Shown here one piece after another: positions 34,601-43,807 of a DNA stretch of 64,000 bases. Source of the DNA: Thioploca ingrica. GTDB lineage: Bacteria > Pseudomonadota > Gammaproteobacteria > Beggiatoales > Beggiatoaceae. Position 1 is the first letter of the stretch, and the number at the start of each line of letters is the position of its first letter. Both the position numbers and the translations under genes were made by a program. Below the pieces are notes generated by a model. It saw nothing but the letters and a program-made list of their open reading frames with translations, was not told the origin of the DNA and did no database searches. Location of the stretch: positions 2,976,001-3,040,000 of the forward strand of contig AP014633.1 in the NCBI GenBank assembly GCA_000828835.1, written 5' to 3'.

Positions 34601-34628
34601 TTTAGAATAAAAATTATATCCCTATAAT
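34601..34628 (+). promoter_or_regulatory. Possible promoter of the rseC-htrA operon
   Basis: TTTAGA and TATAAT are separated by 16 bases, ending 36 bases before rseC. The -10 is perfect and the -35 is four of six. It is a sigma-70-type match rather than a clear sigma-E site. Confidence 0.4.
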
Positions 34629-34664
34629 GCCACTATTGACTGTAATAGACGACTAAAAATAGCC

Positions 34665-35129
34665 ATGATTGAAAAACCAGGTGTTGTTATTCAGGTTGAA
34701 GATCAGTTTGCCCTTGTACAAACGCTATCCGATAGCAGTTGCCAGCACTGTGTTAATCAGCAGGGATGTGGTATGGCAAATTTAACTTCGATGCTCAAGC
34801 CAAAATATGGTACAGTTAAAGTTGTTAATCAGTTGGCTGCGCAGGTTGGTGACCAGGTCATAATCGGTTTAGAAGAAAATGCTTTACTAAAAACTTCTTT
34901 GGTATTCTATTTACTCCCTTTACTGGGTTTATTTAGCGGTGCAATCGGCTATGAATGGGTCGTTGTCATGATGCAATGGCCGGAGCTAGAAATCTTAACC
35001 ATCATTGCTAGTTTACTGGGTTTATGGATGGGTTTACTCCAAGCGCAACGAATTAATGCTAAAATAAGCAAGGATACTCGTTATTACCCGGTCATACTCA
35101 AAAAATTCGTTTTGGAAAAATGTAATTAA
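34665..35129 (+). CDS. rseC: RseC/MucC-family membrane protein
   Basis: A 154-residue inner-membrane protein. The N-terminus has four Cys (SCQHCVNQQGCGM), then a beta-rich segment with GDQVIIGLEENALLKTS and two membrane helices (LVFYLLPLLGLFSGAIGYEW and a second near 105-125), as in RseC/MucC. RseC influences sigma-E activity and is linked to redox tasks in some species. Normally it follows rpoE-rseA-rseB, which are absent here; only 200 bases separate it from nadB. The htrA gene follows 13 bases later. Confidence 0.87.
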   Translation: MIEKPGVVIQVEDQFALVQTLSDSSCQHCVNQQGCGMANLTSMLKPKYGTVKVVNQLAAQVGDQVIIGLEENALLKTSLVFYLLPLLGLFSGAIGYEWVVVMMQWPELEILTIIASLLGLWMGLLQAQRINAKISKDTRYYPVILKKFVLEKCN

Positions 35130-35142
35130 CTAAGGAGTCACT

Positions 35143-36585
35143 ATGAAGTATAAACTGTCGAGGTATGTTATCAACATTGGCTTACTATTGGGGTTGGTAG
35201 CCATGCCAGTCATGGCACAGAATTTACCCGATTTCACGCAATTAGTAGAAACTTATGGGCCAGCCGTCGTTAACATCAGCACCACGAGCAAAAAAAATAA
35301 CGAAGAAACTTCTAAAGAAAAGCAACCAGACTATCGAGCTATTCCAGGTATACCAGAAGATAGCCCTTTCTATGAATTCTTTCGGCGGTTTTTTGATAAT
35401 GAAGGGAATGATTTGTTTGAAGAACGCCCGGCGACTTCATTAGGTTCCGGTTTTATTATCTCTGCTGATGGCTATGTGGTTACTAACAACCATGTGATAA
35501 ATGAAGCTCAAGAAATTATTGTGAGGTTAAGTGACCGCCGCGAATTTACAGCCAAATTAATTGGTTCCGACAATAGAAGTGATATCGCCTTGCTCAAAGT
35601 AGAAGCCACTGATTTACCAACGGTAAAATTAGGATCTTCAACTAATTTAAAAGTCGGTGAATGGGTATTAGCTATTGGTTCACCTTTTGGGTTTGACTAT
35701 TCAGTCACTGCTGGAATTGTGAGTGCTAAAGGTCGAAGTTTACCCAGTGATACTTATGTTCCGTTTATTCAAACCGATGTGGCTATTAATCCAGGCAATT
35801 CTGGTGGGCCTTTGTTCAACTTAGCCGGGGAAGTGATTGGCGTCAATTCTCAAATTTATAGCCGTACGGGTGGCTTTATGGGATTATCTTTTGCTATTCC
35901 AGTCAATGTATTAAAAGACGTGGTTGAGCAGTTAAAGGCTAAGGGTAAAGTCACTCGCGGTTGGTTAGGGGTACTTATTCAAGATGTGACGGGTGAACTA
36001 GCAGAGTCATTTAGTATGGAAAAACCCGCTGGTGCTCTAGTCGCTAAAGTATTACCGGATAGTCCAGCCGCAGCAGCTAAATTCCAAGTAGGTGATATTA
36101 TTACTAAATTCAATGATAAACCCATAGAACGCTCCGCTGATTTACCCCCATTGGTGGGTAGTACCCCAGTCGATTCAAAAGTGACTACCACTGTTATTCG
36201 CCAAGGTAAACCAACCACTTTGGAAGTAACGATTGCTGAATTACCGCCAGAAGACGATATTAAGTTAGCTGTTTCTAGTAAAGGTGATAAAACCATTACC
36301 AGTGATAGATTAGGATTGTCAGTCACGGATCTTTCTGCCCAAAAATCAGAAACCGAAAGTTTACCCGAAAATGGAGTACTTGTGGTCCAAGTTGAAGCCG
36401 GCGCAGCACGAGATGCCGGTATCCGTAAAGGCGACGTCATTGTGATGATAAACAACATCAACATCAAAAATGTTTCTCATTTCAAGGAAATTTTAGCTGG
36501 CTTGGAAGAAAAAACCATACCGGTACTGATACATCGACAAGATTCTCCGCTGTTCTTGGCTATTAAAGTACCAGCAAAGAAATGA
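35143..36585 (+). CDS. mucD: Periplasmic HtrA/DegP-type serine protease (MucD)
   Basis: A 480-residue exported protease and chaperone. A signal peptide (to about MAQ-N) is followed by a trypsin-like domain with catalytic His in VTNNHVIN, Asp in RSDIALLKV and Ser in NPGNSGGPLF, then two PDZ domains (about 275-365 and 385-475). It removes misfolded envelope proteins. AAGGAG precedes the ATG. It follows rseC by 13 bases and overlaps the next start by four (ATGA), so it is in the same operon. Confidence 0.94.
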   Translation: MKYKLSRYVINIGLLLGLVAMPVMAQNLPDFTQLVETYGPAVVNISTTSKKNNEETSKEKQPDYRAIPGIPEDSPFYEFFRRFFDNEGNDLFEERPATSLGSGFIISADGYVVTNNHVINEAQEIIVRLSDRREFTAKLIGSDNRSDIALLKVEATDLPTVKLGSSTNLKVGEWVLAIGSPFGFDYSVTAGIVSAKGRSLPSDTYVPFIQTDVAINPGNSGGPLFNLAGEVIGVNSQIYSRTGGFMGLSFAIPVNVLKDVVEQLKAKGKVTRGWLGVLIQDVTGELAESFSMEKPAGALVAKVLPDSPAAAAKFQVGDIITKFNDKPIERSADLPPLVGSTPVDSKVTTTVIRQGKPTTLEVTIAELPPEDDIKLAVSSKGDKTITSDRLGLSVTDLSAQKSETESLPENGVLVVQVEAGAARDAGIRKGDVIVMINNINIKNVSHFKEILAGLEEKTIPVLIHRQDSPLFLAIKVPAKK

Positions 36586-36833
36586 CCACCACACTCCCTA
36601 CCTTGACACTATACACCCGGGTAGGGTGTCATCTGTGTGAGGAAATGAAATGCCAATTAGAGCAGTTTCAACAACAATACCGTTTTTCTTTAAATGTGGT
36701 AGATGTTGATGCTGATAGTTATCTCAAACTACACTATGGTGAGCGTATACCCGTACTAGCCGCTGGTGAACAAGAAATTTGTCACTATCATTTGGATAAG
36801 GATGTCGTATTGGCTTATTTCAAGCGTTCTTAA
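36582..36833 (+). CDS. Glutaredoxin-like thiol-disulfide protein
   Basis: An 83-residue thioredoxin-fold protein with the redox motif CHLCEE at residues 15-20 and the cis-Pro segment ERIPVLA. It matches the small glutaredoxin-like DUF836 family. Its start overlaps the mucD stop, so it may act in envelope or cytoplasmic thiol balance with that cluster. Substrates are unknown. Confidence 0.85.
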   Translation: MTTTLPTLTLYTRVGCHLCEEMKCQLEQFQQQYRFSLNVVDVDADSYLKLHYGERIPVLAAGEQEICHYHLDKDVVLAYFKRS

Positions 36834-36872
36834 TAATCTATAAAGTAGCTTTATAAAGTAAAATTAAATATG

Positions 36873-36896
36873 AACAAGGGGTTGCAACCCCTTGTT
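36873..36896. repeat. Perfect palindrome after the htrA operon
   Basis: AACAAGGGGTTG followed by its exact reverse complement CAACCCCTTGTT, which would form a strong hairpin. No T-tract follows directly, so it may be a REP-like element or an atypical terminator. Confidence 0.5.
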
Positions 36897-37055
36897 ACTC
36901 TAAAACCACTACCGATTTAATACGACCGAAAAATTAGCTTACTTTTGATTTGAGTGTTGTAAATTTAAAACATTTGTTGTATTTTTATCGAGTCAAGTCA
37001 GCCACAATTAGAAAACAGTCACTATTGATAATGGAGTTTAACCAACATTGGTTGC
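36897..37055. other. Leader region of lepA
   Basis: About 160 AT-rich bases before lepA. No strong promoter was identified, though several TA-rich -10-like words occur. The lepA ribosome site is weak. Confidence 0.35.
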
Positions 37056-38849
37056 ATGAAATATATTCGTAATTTTTCTATTATTGCCCATATTGATCAT
37101 GGTAAATCTACCCTAGCGGATCGGTTTATCCAAATTTGCGGCGGCTTGACGGCAAGGGAAATGTCCCAACAAGTTTTAGATTCAATGGATTTAGAGCGGG
37201 AAAGAGGTATCACCATCAAAGCACAAAGTGTCACATTGAACTATCAAGCGCGAGATGGACAACTTTACCAACTTAATTTCATTGATACGCCCGGTCATGT
37301 GGATTTTTCTTATGAAGTTTCACGTTCATTGGCAGCCTGTGAAGGGGCACTGTTGGTGGTGGATGCGGCGCAAGGTGTAGAAGCTCAAAGTGTAGCTAAC
37401 TGTTATACAGCACTTGAGCAAGGTTTAGAAGTTCTACCGGTACTGAACAAAATTGATTTACCCGCTGCGGATCCAGAACGTGTCATTCAACAAATTGAAG
37501 AGATTATCGGTATTGAAGCGCAAGGTGCAGTACGGGTTAGCGCTAAAACCGGCGTTGGGATTGAAGAATTATTAGAAACATTAATACAACGCATCCCAGC
37601 ACCGCCGGGTCAACGGGATGAACTTTTAAGTGCGCTGATTATTGATTCTTGGTTTGATAATTATTTAGGAGTCGTTTCGTTAGTTCGAGTCATGCACGGA
37701 CAGTTAAATAAAGGACAAAAAATTCTCATTATGTCAACTGGGCGACGCGTCCAGGTAGAAAAAGTGGGTATTTTTACGCCTAAACCACAAGATCGAGAAA
37801 TACTGGGTGCTGGCGAAGTTGGATTTATCGTCGCTGGCATTAAAGACATTGAAGGTGCACCCGTCGGTGATACCCTAACGGATGCTAATCACCCGGTTGC
37901 TAAACCTTTACCCGGATTTCAAGCAGTTAAACCACGCGTCTTTGCCGGTATGTTTCCGATTGAGGCTAACGATTATGAAAACTTTCGTGAAGCTTTAGCT
38001 AAGTTGCATCTCAATGATGCGGCTTTGCATTATGAACCGGAAACGTCACAAGCATTAGGTTTTGGTTTTCGCTGTGGATTTCTAGGTCTATTGCATATGG
38101 AAATTGTGCAAGAACGTTTAGAACGCGAATACAATTTAAATCTTATTACGACAGCACCAACGGTTATTTATGAAGTACTAACAACACAAGATGAAATCCT
38201 GATGGTTGATAATCCAGCATTGCTCCCGCCACCCAACCAGATTGCTGAAATGCGCGAGCCGATTGTGGAAGTCAACATGCTGTTACCGCAAGAATATTTA
38301 GGCAATGTGATTAATCTCTGTGTAGAAAAACGCGGCGTGCAAAAAAAACTACATTATCTGGGTTTACAAATCTCGCTGGCTTACGAATTACCCTTGAGCG
38401 AAATGGTATTGGATTTTTTTGATCGACTGAAGTCCGTGAGTCGAGGATATGCTTCCTTGGATTATACCTTCTTACGTTTCCAAGTCGCTGAGTTAGTAAA
38501 ATTGGATGTACTTATCAATGGTGAAAAAGTGGATGCCCTTTCCACCATTGTCCACCGAGAAAATAGTTTAGCTCGAGGACGAGAACTCGTCGAAAAAATG
38601 AAGGAAGTGATACCCAGGCAGATGTTTGATGTGGCGATTCAATCAGCGATTGGTTCACATATTATCGCTCGTCAAACGGTGAAAGCCTTGCGCAAAAATG
38701 TAACCGCTAAATGTTATGGAGGAGATGTGACTCGTAAACGTAAATTACTCGAAAAACAAAAAGAAGGCAAAAAACGCATGAAGCAAGTGGGTTCAGTAAC
38801 CATTCCTCAAGACGCTTTTTTAGCCGTATTACAAGTCGGAAAAAAATAA
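37056..38849 (+). CDS. lepA: Elongation factor 4 (LepA)
   Basis: A 597-residue translational GTPase. The G motifs are AHIDHGKST, the RGITIKAQ switch, DTPGHVDF and NKIDLP; the C-terminal domain unique to LepA ([23 protein letters not shown]) is complete. LepA acts on the ribosome, probably in assembly or under stress. The length is standard. lepB follows 64 bases later, as in other gammaproteobacteria. Confidence 0.96.
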   Translation: MKYIRNFSIIAHIDHGKSTLADRFIQICGGLTAREMSQQVLDSMDLERERGITIKAQSVTLNYQARDGQLYQLNFIDTPGHVDFSYEVSRSLAACEGALLVVDAAQGVEAQSVANCYTALEQGLEVLPVLNKIDLPAADPERVIQQIEEIIGIEAQGAVRVSAKTGVGIEELLETLIQRIPAPPGQRDELLSALIIDSWFDNYLGVVSLVRVMHGQLNKGQKILIMSTGRRVQVEKVGIFTPKPQDREILGAGEVGFIVAGIKDIEGAPVGDTLTDANHPVAKPLPGFQAVKPRVFAGMFPIEANDYENFREALAKLHLNDAALHYEPETSQALGFGFRCGFLGLLHMEIVQERLEREYNLNLITTAPTVIYEVLTTQDEILMVDNPALLPPPNQIAEMREPIVEVNMLLPQEYLGNVINLCVEKRGVQKKLHYLGLQISLAYELPLSEMVLDFFDRLKSVSRGYASLDYTFLRFQVAELVKLDVLINGEKVDALSTIVHRENSLARGRELVEKMKEVIPRQMFDVAIQSAIGSHIIARQTVKALRKNVTAKCYGGDVTRKRKLLEKQKEGKKRMKQVGSVTIPQDAFLAVLQVGKK

Positions 38850-38913
38850 CTGTTCAATTGACCAACTATGAAATGCTTGAATTCTTATTTAATAACCACC
38901 GGTAACTAAAAAA

Positions 38914-39741
38914 ATGAATTGGGATTTAGCAACAATATTAGTCTTATTAGTAATCGCCAGTGGTTTAATTTGGCTATACGATGTCGTTTATCTCGTACCG
39001 CGACGTGTTAAGCTAAAAACGAATTTGTCAATCCATGCCACCGAAGCCGAACGTCAAGAAGCTAACCGTATTCCTTTTATAGTTGACTTAGCACGTTCAT
39101 TATTTCCCGTGTTTTTGATCGTGTTAGTGTTGCGTTCCTTTTTAGTTGAACCTTTCCGCATTCCATCGGGATCAATGATGCCTACTTTACTGGTAGGAGA
39201 TTTTATTTTAGTGAATAAATTTAGTTATGGTATTCGATTACCGGTACTTAATCTCAAAGTGATTAATATCGGTGAACCTAAACGGGGTGATGTGGTCGTG
39301 TTTCGTTACCCGGAAGATCCCGCTATCCCGTTTATAAAACGAGTTATTGGGTTACCCGGCGACCAACTTGAATATCACTATGCCAATAAAATGCTCTATA
39401 TCAACGGTGAACCGATTGTGCAACAATCAGAAGGTCGGTATGTTGGAGTGGGTCAAGGTAGCTCTATGACCGGTAGCGAACAGCGCCTTGAACATTTACC
39501 GGGTGCCGAACACGCCATTTTAGTGAACTTGGACCAACAAATCTCTGGAATTCGGCGTTGGGAAATTCCGAATAATCATTATTTTGTCTTAGGAGATAAT
39601 CGAGACAATAGTAAAGATAGTCGAGTCTGGGGATTTGTACCGGAAGAAAATTTGATAGGCAAAGCTTTTTTCATTTGGATGAATTGGGACTTTCAAAATA
39701 CGGGAATTAGTTGGCACCGCATCGGTACCACTATTCGATAA
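38914..39741 (+). CDS. lepB: Signal peptidase I
   Basis: A 275-residue inner-membrane enzyme that removes Sec and Tat signal peptides. Two N-terminal membrane spans are followed by catalytic Ser in RIPSGSMMPTL and catalytic Lys in FIKRVIGLPGD; GDNRDNSKDSRVWG is the conserved box E. Complete and in the expected lepA-lepB-rnc-era order. Confidence 0.95.
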   Translation: MNWDLATILVLLVIASGLIWLYDVVYLVPRRVKLKTNLSIHATEAERQEANRIPFIVDLARSLFPVFLIVLVLRSFLVEPFRIPSGSMMPTLLVGDFILVNKFSYGIRLPVLNLKVINIGEPKRGDVVVFRYPEDPAIPFIKRVIGLPGDQLEYHYANKMLYINGEPIVQQSEGRYVGVGQGSSMTGSEQRLEHLPGAEHAILVNLDQQISGIRRWEIPNNHYFVLGDNRDNSKDSRVWGFVPEENLIGKAFFIWMNWDFQNTGISWHRIGTTIR

Positions 39742-39870
39742 TCACATGAGAGGGGTAAAAATAACTATAATCCGTTATCAACAAATAAGCTGCTCAAAAA
39801 GAGATGAAATTCACTTTCAGCCAATTAATATAAGAAGTATTTACTCATTTTAACAGGAGAAAATAAAAAA

Positions 39871-40272
39871 ATGAACTTTAATATCCAACAACAACGTGGT
39901 TTAAGTGGCACAACTTGGTTATCTCTTCTTATCATCTTCGGTTTATTCTTAACCGTATTTTTCAAATTGTTTCCACTTTATATGGACGATGTCGCGGTAG
40001 CGAACGCTTTAGATAAGCTGAAAGAAGGTCAAAACGTAGCCCAAAAGGTGGATAACCAAATTAGACAAGAATTCCTCAGTTATTTGAGTGATAGCAACAA
40101 AAAAGGTCTTACTGCAATCTTTAATGACGAAAGTCTCAAAGAATCTTTCCTGATCAATAGAAACCCGGACAAAGGCACTGTTAACCTGAAATTAACCTAT
40201 GAAAGAACCAAGCCATTTATGTTTAATATATTTTTCTTGGTTAAGTTTCAACATAAAATAGAAGCCTCTTGA
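39871..40272 (+). CDS. DUF4845 membrane-anchored protein
   Basis: A 133-residue protein with one N-terminal membrane helix (WLSLLIIFGLFLTVFFKLFPLYMDD), matching DUF4845, a family found between lepB and rnc in many gammaproteobacteria. Its role is unknown. AGGAGA precedes the ATG. Its stop overlaps the rnc start (TTGA). Confidence 0.85.
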   Translation: MNFNIQQQRGLSGTTWLSLLIIFGLFLTVFFKLFPLYMDDVAVANALDKLKEGQNVAQKVDNQIRQEFLSYLSDSNKKGLTAIFNDESLKESFLINRNPDKGTVNLKLTYERTKPFMFNIFFLVKFQHKIEAS

Positions 40273-40949
40273 AAATAGCTTATTCGCATTTATTTAGGGC
40301 ATTAACATACCCTTTTAAACAAGAGAATTATTTGGTTACTGCCCTAACACACCGAAGTGCAGGGACTCCCAATAATGAACGGTTAGAATTTCTGGGGGAT
40401 GCCCTGCTAAGTTGTGTTATTGCCGAAGCACTGTTTGAACGCTTTCCTAACGCTCGAGAAGGTGAATTAACTCGGCTACGCGCTAATTTAGTTAAGGGCG
40501 ATACCTTAGCACAAATTGCACAACATCTTGAGTTAAGTAATTACCTCCATTTGGGTGGAGGTGAATTAAAAAGCGGCGGTGGGCGACGTGCCTCAATTTT
40601 AGCCGATGCTTTAGAGGCGATTATTGGCGCAGTTTATCTCGATAGTGATATTAAAAACTGTCAACGAGTGGTTTTGCATTTATGGCAAGAGCAGTTGGAT
40701 AGTCTATCTCCGCAAAAAATCTGCAAAGATCCTAAAACCCGATTACAAGAATATTTGCAAGCTAAACAACAGAATTTACCAACTTATCGCGTTATGGCCA
40801 TTGATGGTGCACCGCATGCTCAACATTTTGAAGTGGAATGTACGGTGCCCGGTTTATCTAAACCCAAATTTTATGGTAGTGGAGAAAGTCGGCGGCGCGC
40901 CGAACAGTCTGCTGCCGCTTCTGCTTTGAATTATTTAAATGTCGACTGA
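40269..40949 (+). CDS. rnc: Ribonuclease III
   Basis: A 226-residue double-strand-specific RNase that processes rRNA and mRNA. The catalytic domain has the signature NERLEFLGDALL, with ADALEAIIGAVYLD carrying the second acidic pair, and the C-terminal dsRBD (DPKTRLQEYLQ to SRRRAEQSAAASAL) is complete. The start is TTG overlapping the upstream TGA, suggesting reinitiation. Its 3' end overlaps era by 11 bases. Confidence 0.95.
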   Translation: MKIAYSHLFRALTYPFKQENYLVTALTHRSAGTPNNERLEFLGDALLSCVIAEALFERFPNAREGELTRLRANLVKGDTLAQIAQHLELSNYLHLGGGELKSGGGRRASILADALEAIIGAVYLDSDIKNCQRVVLHLWQEQLDSLSPQKICKDPKTRLQEYLQAKQQNLPTYRVMAIDGAPHAQHFEVECTVPGLSKPKFYGSGESRRRAEQSAAASALNYLNVD

Positions 40950-41847
40950 AAAACATTGTGGCTATGTTGCTCTGGTTGGACGTCCCAACGTGGGTAAGTC
41001 AACTTTGCTTAATCGGTTGTTAGGGCAAAAAATTAGCATCACTTCACGAAAGCCTCAAACTACCCGTCATCGCTTATTGGGTATCAAAACGGTAGACCAC
41101 CATCAAATTATCTATGTCGATACGCCAGGATTGCATCAACATAAACTCAATGCGATGAATCGTTACCTTAATCGTGCCGCAATGAATAGCATGGAGGGAG
41201 TTGATGTGATTGTGTGGTTGGTAGAAGTGCTTGCCTGGACCGAAGAAGACAACTACGTTTTAAAAGTACTCGAACACATTCAAGTACCGGTTATTCTCGC
41301 TATCAATAAAGTAGATAAACTGAAAGATAAAACACTGTTGTTACCTTACTTACAAGAAATAGCTAATAAACGTTTAGTGGTTGATGTTTTTCCTATCTCT
41401 GCACGTAAAGGTAACAATTTAGTTGAATTAGAAGGTAAAATTATTAACTTACTGCCAATCAATAATCCGGTTTTTCCAGCCGAGCAAATTACCGACCGGT
41501 CCGAGCGTTTTTTAGCAGCAGAATTAATCCGGGAGAAATTAATTCGCCGCTTAGGAGCCGAATTGCCTTATCGTCTCACTGTGCAAATTGAACACTTTGC
41601 TAATCAAGATCACTTTACGCATATCAGTGCGATTATTTGGGTAGAACGTCCCGGTCAAAAAGTGATTGTCATTGGTAAACAAGGCAGTGTATTAAAAGCC
41701 GTCGGTGAGGAAGCCCGTAAAGACATAGAAACCATGATAGCGGGTAAGGTATTTTTGCAGTTATGGGTTAAAGTTAAAGAAAAATGGTGTGATGATGAAA
41801 ATGCTTTACGCCAACTGGGTTATTCCAATGATGATCTCACCAAATGA
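40939..41847 (+). CDS. era: GTPase Era
   Basis: A 302-residue GTPase needed for 16S rRNA maturation. G motifs GRPNVGKSTLLN, DTPGLHQ and NKVDK are present, and the C-terminal KH domain contains IVIGKQGSVLKAVGEEARKDIE. Complete. In related genomes recO follows era, but here a palindromic repeat and unrelated surface-protein genes follow. Confidence 0.96.
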   Translation: MSTEKHCGYVALVGRPNVGKSTLLNRLLGQKISITSRKPQTTRHRLLGIKTVDHHQIIYVDTPGLHQHKLNAMNRYLNRAAMNSMEGVDVIVWLVEVLAWTEEDNYVLKVLEHIQVPVILAINKVDKLKDKTLLLPYLQEIANKRLVVDVFPISARKGNNLVELEGKIINLLPINNPVFPAEQITDRSERFLAAELIREKLIRRLGAELPYRLTVQIEHFANQDHFTHISAIIWVERPGQKVIVIGKQGSVLKAVGEEARKDIETMIAGKVFLQLWVKVKEKWCDDENALRQLGYSNDDLTK

Positions 41848-41883
41848 GCAACCGGCTTTTACCTCACAGCAACCACTGAGTTT

Positions 41884-41970
41884 TGCCCGCTACCAAACGA
41901 AGTCTACTAGTAGTGTCTGCTTTTCGAGATCTGCCTCGTCTATTACCCAGTAAAACTTGGTAACGAGCCA
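41884..41970. repeat. Palindromic repeat, ACTTGGTAACGAGCC family
   Basis: Runs from TGCCCGCTACCAAACGAAG to AAACTTGGTAACGAGCC and resembles the copy at 28900-29013 in its ends and in the shared TAGTGTCTGCTT block. It could act as a transcription end for era. Confidence 0.55.
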
Positions 41971-42039
41971 AAATCCAGGAGAAGGTTGGATTACGTTTCG
42001 TTAACCCAACCGACTTACCTAACTAATAGATATTATTCA

Positions 42040-43368
42040 CTATTTCTTCCCACAAGGAGATTGACTAGCTTCAGCCATAATTAAATCTCTTTCATCTGCT
42101 GTGATGAGTCCTGCTTCTACAAAGTCTTTACTCGTGTGTGCGACACTGCTAACATAGGCACCATGGTTCCTCCATTTATCTTGATTATAGGGAGGATGCA
42201 TACAAGGACACAGGTCATTTATGGAGCAACCTGTTATTGGGTCCACAATTTCCCCAAGTGCTGTCTGTAGGCACTGATCGTTACTGTCTATTACGCCATC
42301 ACCATCATCGTCAGTGTCACACGCATTACCGGCACCATCTCCGTCGGCATCTAACTGATCAGAGTTAGAAGTTAATAGACAGTTATCAGACATATCTTCC
42401 ACCCCATCATTATCATCATCATCATCGCACGCATCACCGGTACCATCTTCATCGGTATCGAGCTGATCAGAGTTAGAAATTGATGGACAATTATCAAGAC
42501 TATTTTCTATCCCATCATTATCATCATCATAATCACACACATCACCGGCACCATCTTCATCGGTATCGAGTTGATCAGAGTTAGAAATTGATGGGCAGTT
42601 ATCAAGACTATTTTTTATCCCGTCATTATCACTATCACATTCACCTTGGCCCGTGCCCGTATACAGTGACATAATTTCGCATTCGGATATAGCACGGTTA
42701 TAGATATAGAGGTTATCGTATTGAATCACTGCATTTGGGAAGTCCCAATATGACCGACCAAGCCGAAAATCATTCTCATTGGATAAGTTTACAATATCAC
42801 CCCCACTTACGGTATTATCCAATTGACCATCCAGGTAAAGTGTCAAAGATACTCCATTTCTAATTACGGCTACTTGATGCCAATTTCCATCATTCAAACC
42901 ATTTGCGCTACTTATCATACCAACATAATTAGTACCATAGTCGTCCAGTTCAACAATCACAGTACCATCTGGGATAAATTCATGCCCAGCACCAACAAAA
43001 CGAACTGCAAGGAAATTACCGTTACTACCATCGACACGATCACCAGCTAAATCAAAGAGCCTTTCTTCTTCCTGTGTTTTAAACCCAAAAACAACGCTAA
43101 AATTATTAGTCTGAAACTGGTCAATGTTAGTACCAAAGGTAACAAACGAGTCGTCCCATGAAGATTCGGTACCATCAAGATGGACAACTCCATTTTGTAT
43201 AGTTGCTGTTCCGACAAGAGTACCGTTATTGCCGTTGCCGGTAGCATTGTTGGCATTACCATCAAACGGATAATAGGCAGCTAAATTCAAATCAGCCCTT
43301 GCAATTGGAATTAAGGAAAGCCCAATTACCAAAGCGATTGAAGGTATTATACTATGATTTATCATCAT
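42040..43368 (-). CDS. Secreted LamG-domain protein with thrombospondin type 3 repeats
   Basis: A 442-residue exported protein: signal peptide (cleavage near ARA-D), LamG/concanavalin-like lectin domain (about 30-235; [44 protein letters not shown]), then four calcium-binding thrombospondin type 3 repeats (about 250-370; [19 protein letters not shown]) and a Cys-rich tail. Such proteins act outside the cell in adhesion or polysaccharide binding, stiffened by Ca2+. The repeat-coding DNA is nearly identical between units, so the copy number may vary between strains. Confidence 0.82.
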   Translation of the reverse strand: MMINHSIIPSIALVIGLSLIPIARADLNLAAYYPFDGNANNATGNGNNGTLVGTATIQNGVVHLDGTESSWDDSFVTFGTNIDQFQTNNFSVVFGFKTQEEERLFDLAGDRVDGSNGNFLAVRFVGAGHEFIPDGTVIVELDDYGTNYVGMISSANGLNDGNWHQVAVIRNGVSLTLYLDGQLDNTVSGGDIVNLSNENDFRLGRSYWDFPNAVIQYDNLYIYNRAISECEIMSLYTGTGQGECDSDNDGIKNSLDNCPSISNSDQLDTDEDGAGDVCDYDDDNDGIENSLDNCPSISNSDQLDTDEDGTGDACDDDDDNDGVEDMSDNCLLTSNSDQLDADGDGAGNACDTDDDGDGVIDSNDQCLQTALGEIVDPITGCSINDLCPCMHPPYNQDKWRNHGAYVSSVAHTSKDFVEAGLITADERDLIMAEASQSPCGKK

Positions 43369-43675
43369 ATTTTTCCCATGATTGTCGAAATAAGTACAAG
43401 ATATAAGCTAAGAACAGGGTAATCGCGTTATATAAAAAATATCTATTCAAAAAATTGATAATTTATCACTAATAATAAGAAATAAATTTATAACTAAAAA
43501 ACAATTTTATTATATATATGTTTATTACAATTGTCAACAATAACACGGCGGTAAAATTAGGAATTTTTTAATAACTTATTGATTTATATATTATCATAAT
43601 TTAAAATAGGGTGATCATGCGCTTGGCGGGTGTGAACCAAAGTATAATTTGGTATAAACTAAAAAATTTAGCCGT
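43369..43675. other. AT-rich intergenic region
   Basis: About 300 bases, strongly AT-rich, upstream of the LamG gene. It probably contains that gene's promoter. No gene or clear element was seen. Confidence 0.4.
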
Positions 43676-43790
43676 GTAGGATGGTCAACAAGGTTTATCG
43701 TTGCCAACACCATTCCAAACCTAACGGCATGAGAAGGTGGGAAAACAACAAGACACTTGCCCACCCTACCTGACTGAACTAAACCTGATA
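43676..43790. repeat. Dispersed palindromic repeat, GTAGGGTGGGCA family
   Basis: Starts GTGTAGGATGGTCAACAAGG and ends TTGCCCACCCTACC. It shares GTTTATCGTTGCC with the copy at 54046. Confidence 0.55.
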
Positions 43791-43807
43791 GGTTTTCTAC
43801 GCTAGAC

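Noticed and set aside
42300..42640. Regular near-identical DNA repeats resembling a repeat array
   Set aside because: They encode thrombospondin type 3 repeats in frame with a unit of about 36 codons, so they are protein repeats and not CRISPR.
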